Below the pieces are notes generated by a model, which worked only from the letters and a program-made list of their open reading frames with translations, did not search any database and was not told the DNA's origin. Below are positions 21,313 to 30,543 of a DNA stretch of 64,000 nucleotides, piece by piece; positions within the stretch are counted from its first letter, which is position 1, and each line of letters begins with the position of its first letter. Made by a program: the position numbers and the translations under genes. The stretch is from Beroe ovata (taxonomy: Eukaryota; Ctenophora; Nuda; Beroida; Beroidae), in contig CAMPET010000066.1 in assembly GCA_946803715.1 (NCBI GenBank), positions 206,828 to 270,827 on the forward strand. Reading direction: 5' to 3'.

Positions 21313-22593
21313 CTAAGATTTGCGGTGGACAACTTGCCCTTTCACTATAACGTGAGAAATGATTTCAGCTGCATTCATCTGATAGATGATATGCTCCCAA
21401 GAGGGGGCATCAAAGACGAGCAAGTTACCGAACTTGCCCTCCTCTAAAGAACCGTGCATATCAGACTTGTTGATACTCGCAGCTGCATTTAGTGTTGCTG
21501 CCACTAGAGCTTCTTCCATTGACATTCTGAAGAGAATGCATGCCAGGTTCATGGTAGTGAGCATTGAGACACAGTACGCATTGGGGTTGAAATCAGTTCC
21601 CAAGGCCACAATCACTCCTTGTTCCAAGAGTTTTCGTACAGGTGGATGCTTCAATTTCAGAATATGAGCAGTGGTTGGTAGAATAACAGCCACACAATTC
21701 TTCTCAGCCATCTGCTTAACACCAGCATCAGATATCTCCTCAAGGTGGCTTATAGCATGAGCTCCAATTGAAACACCCATCTCAACTCCCCCAATATAAT
21801 TAAGTTCTTCTGCATGAAAATTTATAACCATATTGTTCTTCTTTCCTTCCAGCAGAATAGATTTAGATGACTCAACCTGAAACACGCCCTTCTCACAGAA
21901 AACATCAATATTATCAACATGAATTTCTCCACTGTTGACACTTTTTACAACAGCAGGAATTTGATTTTCAATAACATCTTTTGTTGCTTCTTCTTCTGAT
22001 TTTCCTTGAGGAATAGAATGTGCTCCACAATATGTTGATGAAATTTCAACAGGTTGTAGTGACTTTGCTTTTTCAATAACTCTCAACATCTTCAATTCGG
22101 TTTCTGTTTCAAGACCATATCCAGACTTTGATTCAACTAAAGTTGTCCCATTTTTCATCATGAGATGGAGTCGATCACAATATGACTGAAGAAGTTCCTC
22201 TTCACTGGCAGCACTTGTTTTTTCAACAGTGAACCCTATCCCTCCACCAGCTTTGTGGATTTCCATATAAGAGGCCCCTTTTAATTTGAGGGCAAACTCA
22301 TGAACCCTATCTCCTGCCCATACTGCATGTGTATGCGCATCAACCAATCCAGGTACTACACATTTATCTGAGGCATCAATTACTTCTTTAAAATCCGATT
22401 CAGAGTATTTATTGAGAATAGAACTGGATGGACCAATCTCACATATCAACCCATCATCACTAATGACAAGAGAGGCATTTTCATATACAGTGAAATTAGC
22501 GGCAATATCACTACTTGTTAAATATTTCTGTTTTTGAGAGCAGACTGCCACCACTTGTCGTGCATTCTTGACAAGTAGCATGCCTAAAAACAT
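21313..22593 (-). CDS. AMDHD1: Imidazolonepropionase (amidohydrolase domain-containing 1)
   Basis: An intronless frame of 426 residues, exactly the usual family size. It catalyses the third step of histidine breakdown, hydrolysing 4-imidazolone-5-propanoate to N-formimino-L-glutamate in the cytosol. Amidohydrolase signs are: VDAHTHAVWAGDR with the metal-binding HxH at 87-89; GGGIGFTVEKT; SKSGYGLETETELKMLRVIE; YCGAHSIPQGKS; HVDNIDVFCEKGVF; NFHAEEL; AISHLEEISD; LPTTAHILKL; and VIVALGTDFNPNAY with the catalytic Asp. The alternative start at 22581 (MLLVKNAR) fits family alignments equally well. No other histidine-degradation gene is nearby. CHAF1B starts divergently 1.6 kb upstream. Confidence 0.96.
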   Translation of the reverse strand: MFLGMLLVKNARQVVAVCSQKQKYLTSSDIAANFTVYENASLVISDDGLICEIGPSSSILNKYSESDFKEVIDASDKCVVPGLVDAHTHAVWAGDRVHEFALKLKGASYMEIHKAGGGIGFTVEKTSAASEEELLQSYCDRLHLMMKNGTTLVESKSGYGLETETELKMLRVIEKAKSLQPVEISSTYCGAHSIPQGKSEEEATKDVIENQIPAVVKSVNSGEIHVDNIDVFCEKGVFQVESSKSILLEGKKNNMVINFHAEELNYIGGVEMGVSIGAHAISHLEEISDAGVKQMAEKNCVAVILPTTAHILKLKHPPVRKLLEQGVIVALGTDFNPNAYCVSMLTTMNLACILFRMSMEEALVAATLNAAASINKSDMHGSLEEGKFGNLLVFDAPSWEHIIYQMNAAEIISHVIVKGQVVHRKS

Positions 22594-24173
22594 GGGGTCT
22601 TGGATTCATGGCAAATTTAAGAACAGGTTGTGAGCAATGCACTGACATGGAAGGCAGAGTGAAAAATATATGAAACATATCAGATATAATCTGCTGGCAA
22701 ATTAATGATCTACAGAGACATGCTAACTTTATATTGAGTGGGTGGACTTTAGTTGTGCTCCCCCTCAGCACAACATAGAAGCTCCTATTATAAAACAAAA
22801 TATATTTGCTGTTCATTGATATTGTGCTGTAGAAATATAATTCAATTCAATCCAATTCATTTGTCATGATGAATAGATAAATAAACATTACTTGACATGT
22901 TTTGAGAGTATCAGTCCATTTGACCTGACCATTGGAACATAGTACCAACCTTCCAGTTGGCTTCTCGCTGACTAACTTGCCTTCCATAGGACATAAGTGC
23001 ATATTCCCGTTACAGACTTACTGTATGTACACAATAGCCTCGACAACTCACAGAAGCAAGGATATTGGCAGCCGTTGATAAGTACATTATAGCTCTTTGA
23101 GAAATGGTTGGGTATACAGTATGAGTCCTATTTTACATTTTTGGAACACAATTTATATACATGATAATACAACATACAATCCTCATTGGTCATGGTGGTG
23201 CCATATAATAATAAATTCGTGGGAAGGGTCTTCCCCTCTTAACTTATGAAAACGCATAAAATATTACGAAAAGATATTTAAAAAAATTATTAAAAAAGAT
23301 GAAAGCATAAAATGCGCGGTGCAAACGGAAAACTCCTTTTCTCCCTGTTCAATTTTATTTTGCGGCGCGCTGTAGGGTTTTCCCCGCCGTTGGCGTCGCA
23401 CAATTGAGGTAATTCAGTGGATTAAATCCCGCCAGCGAGGCCGAGGGTAAGGAGTAATTTTACAACGCGCCGGTAAGCGCGAAGAATGAAAAGTTTTCTG
23501 TTGCGCGCGCCTTCATCGCTCGAAGGCCGAAGCGACACATGAAGGCGCGCGCGCGCGAGTTGTAGGATTTCACGCTACCCTTGCTGGCGGGATTTTATCC
23601 CTGGCAAGGGATTTTATCCCTGGCGGATTGAAAATCGCGCGCACCGACGGTAGGGTAAAATCCTACAAACCTGGTAGCATCTCACATCTGACAAGCCAGG
23701 TATATGTGCACCCGTTGCGTGCCCCTTATTTTACTTGGTGATATGGAAATTTTAATTGGAAAGTTATCAAAAGGAGCCGCACAGCGAGCGCGGAGAATTT
23801 GGGTCATGCAGTGCAGGAACATGAAGGAAGGATATAAATTAGGTTTAATAATTACCACAATTATTCAATTCAATTCAAATTCAAAAATCCTCATAGCCCA
23901 GGTGTAATCCCTGTGTAGCAAGAAGGAAAGGTATAAATTTGAATCAATAATAAATGATGTGAGTGGGCACATATGGCATTTCTATACTATTAGCTGCAAT
24001 TGTTGTGTTAATAGATTCCATGAGGAATCTGGAGCTGAATTTTCATTTGGGTTGTCATATTCACTGAAAACATTCATTTCAGGAAATTGTTCATGGATCT
24101 CTTATCATTAGTTTGTAAAGATTCGACATTCAAAGATATCTACCTTATTGCTTAATATATCAATTTTTACAGG
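22594..24173. other. Divergent intergenic region between AMDHD1 and CHAF1B
   Basis: About 1.6 kb containing both promoters and a GC-rich dispersed repeat (23310-23690). Outside the repeat it is AT-rich with no convincing exon. AAATTCAATTCAATTC-type short runs occur near 22845 and 23870. Confidence 0.55.
23310..23690. repeat. GC-rich palindromic dispersed repeat, copy 2
   Basis: Modules shared with the other copies include GGGTTTTCCCCGCCGTTGGCG, given here in part as TTTTCCCCGCCGTTGGCG, GCGCGCCTTCATCGCTCGAA, GAAGGCGCGCGCGCG and CATCTGACAAGCC. The phrase GGGATTTTATCCCTGGC occurs twice in tandem at 23588-23625. No coding. Confidence 0.7.
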
Positions 24174-27100
24174 ATGAAAATAACAATACCAGAAATAGCT
24201 TGGCACAACAGAGATCCTGTCTTCAGTGTTGATTTTAGTTTTGAAGATGGATCTCAATGGCGCATGGCTACCTCAGGAGCTGACTCTGATGTTAAGGTTT
24301 TAGTGATGTTAATTTTCTTTTGGACACAGGAAATATTTTTGTCCTCTCAAATGGCTCAGAGAGATTTTTCAGATGTGGAGAGTGTTACCTCATAGAGAGG
24401 GGAAGGAAGCAGACATAACATTCATTGCAAATTTGAAAAGGCATTCCAACACTGTTAATTGCGTGAGGTTCTCTCCAAATGGTGAATCAAATACTCACTA
24501 TAGGCATTAGAGTTAATTGGACCTTCTACCAGTCTCTTGATGCTGTAAAATATAAGTTGATTGTTGTAATGAATAATTTGTTCAACTAAAATCAAATTTC
24601 ATAAATTTTTTACCCTCAAGCCCTGGTTGAACAGCTTATATGCTGTAGGGCATGTGATCTTAAAGATTTATTAAGCATTATTGACTGATTCCTTGTTCAG
24701 GTTTACTGCTGGCATCTGGTGGAGATGGTGAGTAGCACTCATCAAAATCATCGAACTCACACTGATATTGTAAAGAATGATAAATGCCAGTGATATATTC
24801 CTTTGTTAGTTATAAGTACTCTTTATCCCACTCTCCACTGAATACCAATGATCAGATGGAGCAATGTTTTTGTGGCATGAAAAAGAAGCTAAAGCTGGAG
24901 ACACCGCCTCTTCATTTGATGAGGACATGGAGCAAAACAAAGAACACTGGGTTGCATACAAAATGCTCCGGTAAACACTGCTGACAATCACCACTACTAT
25001 GTACTCAAACTCACAACAGACTATACTCATAGTGTGTCACCACCCTCCCAGAGGTCACATCGAGGATGTCATGGACATATCCTGGTCTCCTGACAGCAAG
25101 ATGATCGTGTCCGGATCCATAGACAATAGTGCCATAGTGTGGGAGGTGAAAACTGGGATGAAACTTCACTTGCTCAAGGAGCACTCACACTATGTACAGG
25201 GTGTCACGTGGGATCCACTGGGAGAATATGTAGCATCGCTTTCCAGTGATAGGTGAGTATTGAGTACAGTGAGTACAGTGAGTGAGTATAGTGAGTGCAT
25301 TGAAAATGTAAAGTGAGTACATTGAGTGAGTAAAGTGAGTGTTGTGAGTGAGTATTGTGAGTATAGTGAGTGATAAGTGAGCGGATATAGTGAGTACAGT
25401 GTGTACAGTGATTAACTATAGTGAGTAAATTGAGTAGTCCGGTGAGATTGTACTTGATGGTCGATTTTCCATCTCGTCTCTCACATATTAAGACTCGCTT
25501 ATACATCATCTACCCGTTGTAATGGAGTACTGTGTAGGCAACCGTTGTCAAACACAAGGAAACATTTCATAATAACTGGACATTTAAATCGACTTTGGTC
25601 AAGTTAGAGTGGTTAGCCTGGCGAACACGGTGGAGATCCCTGCTGTACATCATGTTGAACAATGAACAAGGAGTAAAAACCGTGGGGTTCCATACAGGCC
25701 ACTCTGTCACAGGAGCTGATAGCGTAATCACACATTGGCTGTTTGTATAAGTCATGAAAATGTGTCAAGCTAACGTTGGCCACATTCTTTTACAAACAAG
25801 AAAGAATTTCTTAGGGTACACCTCGTATACGACAATTTAATAAGTTCACCTGTTTCAAATAATCATTCTATAATCCCCCTGATGCCGCAGGTCCATGCTG
25901 GTGTACGAAGCAGCCAGAGGCAACCTGCTCCACACTGTTTCCAAGAATCGTCCGAAAAGACGGAAGAAGATGGAAGAGGTGACTGAGAATGAGAGTTACA
26001 CTTCGGAAGATAGGGAAAAACCGGCACACTTGTTTGTGGAGGAGGGTGCTACTAAATATTTCCGAAGACTCGACTTCACACCCGACGGGGCATTTCTAAT
26101 TGTGCCAGGTACAATTTGAGTTGTTCCCTCAGATATGTCAGATATCTCTGTAGTTCAATATATAGTGCAGTTCAGATCAGGTTACATTAGGTTAGGTAGG
26201 TCGTGTAAGGTTAGAATTCTTCGACAATGTTCATTATGATGCAGTTCATCTTGACACACACACACGCACGCACTTTCAGCGGCTCAAGTCTCAACTGGGG
26301 ACGACATGGCCTATGCTACATTGCTCTTCTCTCGTGCGAGCCTCAAAAAGTGAGTGTTCCCAATCATGAGTTACTCCCTCCTCATTTCCTGGTTAACAAC
26401 AGGTGATCAAGGATTATGTTTTCAGACCGATATGTCACCTACCCGGTCCCCAAAAACCAGTTTGCTGTGTCCGAAGTTGCCCGGTTTTGTACCAATACAG
26501 AAATGAGGATTCCAACAAGTATACCAGGTATATTGATGAGATTCAGTACAATGTCTATCATTCTGTACGAATGTCTACTTCCGTTGTACAGTCTATGTAC
26601 AATGATCAATGTACAGTTTGCAATGTACAGTATACGATGTACATTGTACAGTATACGATATACAGTTTACAATCACTGTATATGTACAGTGTACGGCGTG
26701 TATCGAATGGACACTGTTTCAGTTTGCCGTACAGAATGGTGTACGCAGTAGCATCGCTTAGTGAAGTTTACCTCTACGATACTGAGCAGTTTTCTCCCTT
26801 CTGTACCATATCAGATATACATTACGCGTGTATTACAGATATGGCATGGTATGTATTCAATCAGTTATCAAATTGTTATTGTTATCAAGAGCACCGTACT
26901 CACTGTTGCTTTAGTTGCGGGATCCTTCTAATCCAATTTACAGAGCGGTTCACTGATTTACACGTCTTTCTTGCACACATGAGTCATGTGAATTTCGCGC
27001 CAAAACTGAAATTTTATTTGGAAGGCGCGATGAATTGTTACAACTGTTCTTAGCGCTAGTTCAAGGATTAAGCAGCGCGCGCGCACGCACGCACGTTACT

Positions 27101-27742
27101 CAAATTAAGTGAGCTATCCACTTGAAAACCATAAACCACTCAATGATAAACCATTCTGTACCACTCAAGTTTAATGTAATGATGATACCAAAAGCGCCAT
27201 AAGAAGATGTTATTTGCTGTTACAGGTCAAGCAACGGCAGAGTTCTTACGGTGACATCTTACGATGGCTTCTGTACGGTATTGACCTTCGACCAAGACGA
27301 ACTAGGAATTCCATATTCCTCACAGGCTACACAAATAAACTCTCCCCGTCTTCTTCTAAAACCGGACACTATTGCGAAAAAGAAGAAGAAACAGAGCAGT
27401 TCAAAGCCACCAGTGAAGATTGAGAATGGATTTTCAAACGAGGTAGCGAGTGAGCAGAACTCATCTCGACTGGTGGACGCCTCACCAGAGGAGACACCAG
27501 TTTCTTTTGACTCCGGCCAAGATTCCGGCCACCAGCGCGGGGAAACATTTGAAGCTGGATGTGAAAATTTTCCCAATACTACAGACTCAGACACAGTCAA
27601 GCGAATACGACCCACGAAGGTTGAAGATAGGGGAAAATCTCAGAATATAACGGTTTTTGATGTCCAAGATTCGAGCTCTGCATGTGCGAAGAATCTTCCT
27701 AACAAACAACCACGCAGAATTGCTCTCACTAAAATAGACTGA
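24174..27742 (+). CDS. CHAF1B: Chromatin assembly factor 1 subunit B (p60), WD40 protein
   Basis: Ten exons: 24174-24296, 24373-24481, 24701-24727, 24856-24970, 25052-25252, 25891-26108, 26280-26349, 26426-26518, 26723-26848 and 27226-27742. All phases agree and give 532 residues (human 559). CAF-1 loads newly made H3-H4 onto replicating DNA; this subunit binds ASF1. Matches to the family include the start MKITIPEIAWHNRDPVFSVDF, KRHSNTVNCVRFSPNG, LLLASGGDGAMFLWH, RGHIEDVMDISWSPD, YVQGVTWDPLGEYVASLSSD, FRRLDFTPDGAFL, LPYRMVYAVAS, SDIHYACITDMAW and FDQDELGIPY. The C-terminal third is polar and Lys/Ser/Glu-rich, ending RRIALTKID (human RRINLTPLKTD, the ASF1-binding B-domain-like tail). One exon is only 27 bases. 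Two introns are packed with short tandem repeats. Confidence 0.95.
25253..25440 (+). repeat. GTGAGTA(C/T)A-type tandem array at the 5' end of a CHAF1B intron
   Basis: The intron following exon 5 opens with an array of GTGAGTA, GTGAGTACAGT and GTGAGTATAGT units, so the consensus 5' splice-site sequence is repeated many times immediately after the true donor at 25253. Confidence 0.85.
26560..26705. repeat. TGTACA/GTATAC-rich palindromic array in a CHAF1B intron
   Basis: Dense repeats of TGTACAGT, AATGTACA, CAGTATACGAT and TGTACATTGTACAG, many of them self-complementary, in the intron between exons 8 and 9. No coding. Confidence 0.75.
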
Positions 27743-28130
27743 ATGCTGAATGGTAGAATTATAGTCAGAAATTCGTCTCTTATTCGTGATTGTGCCCTAA
27801 CTAATAGTCCTACCTTCGTTGACGGGGCGAGAGGCAACCGTAAATATTATTATTATGTCAAATAAGGAATTTCTGATTGTAATCGCATTATTGCCGTTTA
27901 AATAGAGAGTATCACACACAGTTCATTGCATGTTACACTATGCCCTATGTTTGGAATTGAAACATAAAAGCTGCATAAAAGAGTTCAAAAGCGACAAATT
28001 TATGTTATAATTTGGTTGTTTGTTTGTTTGTTCGTCCGGTTGTACGTCACGAGTGTATTGAAGACTGCAGGGTTGCAGATTTCAACTGAAAGTGCGCGTT
28101 GCTATGGACACTTGCTACTATATACTGTAA

Positions 28131-28203
28131 TAGAGTGATAAGGGACTGGAACTCATACGAGGTGATCATCACCTCATATGAGTTCCAGTCCCTTATCACT
28201 CTA
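28131..28203. repeat. 73-bp near-perfect palindrome
   Basis: Arms TAGAGTGATAAGGGACTGGA and onward read identically in reverse complement around the centre GGTGATCATCACC, with one mismatched pair (ATACGAG/CTCATAT). No loop. Likely to form a cruciform or a hairpin RNA. Confidence 0.9.
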
Positions 28204-28389
28204 TGGTGATGTGGCTCTTGTTATATTATACCGATATTATACGTGACATATGTTTTGACTTATGGTAAAAACATTGTTTGTCAGCATTTATAATTATTTA
28301 CGCTATTATACGAATTAACGAACAAGTGGTTTGACAACAACTGGGCAAGCATCTTTAATTTCACATTGCCGGATGTTATCTCATATCTG

Positions 28390-28830
28390 TCCATGTGCAC
28401 ACGTTGCGGCGCGCGCCCCTGTTCTACTCAGTGACCTGATCTGAAAAGTCGTAGAAAGGAGACGCGCAGCGCGCGCGGAGTATTTGGGTCACGCATCGCG
28501 GGAACATCTGTCCATTGTTTCTTGCGGCGCATGTTTGTGCATGTGCACACGTTGCGCGCGCCCCTGTTGATCTAGGCTCAGTGAGTACTGAAAAGTCGTA
28601 GAAATTGAAAGTCCAAACCACGGTGACGCGCAGCGTGCGCGCGGAGTAGTTGGGCCATTGGGTCACGCAACATGGCACCCGCGCCATAAGCGCGGGAATA
28701 CAAATGTTATCTGACCTGTTTCTCGCGCGCCGTGCGCGAGAAACAGGTCAGATAGCATCTGACAAGCCGATGCAAGCCACGAAGAATAAATTTGCCCCGC
28801 GGCGCGCGCAAAACAAGATTCTCGACAACT
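28390..28830. repeat. GC-rich palindromic dispersed repeat, copy 3
   Basis: Two internal near-repeats of the phrase CATGTGCACACGTTGCG followed by GCGCGCCCCTGTT (about 28392 and 28538). It also has GTTATCTGACCTGTTTCTCG facing CGAGAAACAGGTCAGATAGC and the closing module ATTCTCGACAACTGGTCTAT. These modules link it to the copies near 16735, 43060 and 63560. Confidence 0.7.
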
Positions 28831-29390
28831 GGTCTATCATCGATCGATAACACAACTTGTGCACAGTCGTTAACACATATGTCCATGTCGTGTTAAGCTG
28901 TTGTTATGTGTTTAATGGATAGTGTATTACGTCTAATTGGCTGGTTTTCTAGTTTATGGATAGATCACCTGATCACAGTCGCAATTCTTCCTTTTCGTTA
29001 TCGTGTATACTCATTCATTATATCAATTGTCAATGATATAATATATCATTACGCAGTGGTGTTTAGCATCCAATCAATCCAACAGACAACCATTCAACCA
29101 ACTGTGAAGTTGAACTGATCTTTATCTCTCAGCCAGATCCTTTATTGTTTATATGCTAATTTAATAATCAATAAAGCAATGCTTTATTATTTATTAGAAA
29201 ACCCCTCAAGACGGCAAGATACACTACCCATTGGATACAACAACAAGACGTAAATAGAAACATCACGTATACCACAATAGAGAGTGGAGCTTGAGCCGCG
29301 CTTGGGTGTTAGGTGTTAAACACTCAAAGCATGCACTTTATGAAGGAGCACTTGGAAACAAATCGACTTATCATAAGATTGGCACTGAGA

Positions 29391-29446
29391 GATACTTCAT
29401 GAAAAGATATATTTCAGAAAAGAAAGATTCTTTTGAGACATCACTG
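29391..29446. repeat. Dispersed repeat fragment, copy 2
   Basis: Nearly identical to 16641-16698 (shared ATATTTCAGAAAAGAAAGAT and TCTTTTGAGACATCA). Confidence 0.7.
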
Positions 29447-29609
29447 AGAGATGATTATATTTGAGCAGTTGTGTTTATTTGTGTAATGTGTAGCATAATT
29501 GTTGACAATAACTACGTATTTTAGCATATAAAACGCCCAAAGGACAAAAGTGCACCCAAAGCCTAAGCCTCATCAGGCATCATAGCAATCAGACTTGAAA
29601 TCAACAACG

Positions 29610-30430
29610 ATTCAGAGCAGCTTGACTTCTTTGTCCCTCATACATTCTCTGGTGCGCTCTGCTGCTTACTCGTGCTGGTACTCATCAAGATTGGGCTGCT
29701 GATATGTCATCAATTTTTTTGGTTTTTCACTTTTCAGTGATCTTTTCTGAAGCCTGAAACTCAAATTTTGCTCCCATTACAGGATTCAAAACCCCAAGTA
29801 CACCAAGTCTTACAAGTAGGGAGAACATTTTCCTTTCAGCATCAGTGATGTGCTGTACAATGATTGCAGGTAGAAACTTATTCTTAATGGCGTCATCTAG
29901 TGTGTCAAATCGCTTTAAGATTCTGGGTATGGTTCGCTGCATGAAATTTCACCTATGTGAGGTAATGCCTTAGTGAAAGCACAGTAGGTTGTCTGGAGAT
30001 CATTCTTTCCTATTTCCGATGGTTCTTCCACGTCTTCCACCCACATAGCCACCTATTCTTTTACATAATTAATCTTGAACGCCTGTGTTCCTAAGAATGC
30101 CCCAAGATAATGTTCACCCTCACTAATCCCACATCCTTTGAACATGTGCTTTGCCACTTGAGAACAGTCTTTGAAGGCTTCAGGTTGTACTCTGGCCCCC
30201 TTTTGCAAAAAAATCTCACCGTAGTGAGAAAAAAAGCATTTATATATTGTTGGAAAATTTTCAGGAAAAATTCAACAATGATTGCTGAGTCACCAAAACG
30301 AAAACCCCTCCCTCCCTTGCTTTCATCTGATAGCATTTGGAAACTACAGTCAGATTGACATCTCTTGTCTAGTTGCATCATTCTGTCAATGTCTTGATGA
30401 ACCACTCTCTTCTTGGCAATCACAAAGCAG
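29610..30430 (-). pseudogene. Reverse-transcriptase-containing retroelement, degraded C-terminal part
   Basis: Two minus-strand blocks in different frames. One (30423-30091) is anonymous apart from basic and hydrophobic patches. The other (29942-29727) reads MQRTIPRILKRFDTLDDAI, FLPAIIVQHITDAERKMFSL and LGVLGVLNPVMGAKFEFQAS. The 'YLQRTIP..., kFLPal.g, l..LP.RlGGLgi.NP...a..ef..S' pattern is common in animal retroelement polyproteins just past the reverse transcriptase. The blocks are separated by stops and a frame change, so it is a decayed copy. Confidence 0.5.
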
Positions 30431-30543
30431 CAATGTATGACAGACAGTGTAGTCCTATATATGCTGAACCGATGCTGGGCTGATGGACTTTGTCAAAAGT
30501 CTGATGAATGATCATGATAGAACACACACTATATATTGTGCTT

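Larger units (their letters stand above)
27743..29609. other. Intergenic repeat-rich region downstream of CHAF1B
   Basis: It holds a 73-bp near-perfect palindrome (28131-28203), a GC-rich dispersed repeat (28390-28830) and the second copy of the 55-bp dispersed fragment (29391-29446), set in AT-rich sequence. No gene recognised. Confidence 0.55.

Noticed and set aside
23704-23907. 67-codon plus frame upstream of CHAF1B
   Set aside because: It begins inside a GC-rich dispersed repeat and has no homology; CHAF1B starts cleanly at 24174.
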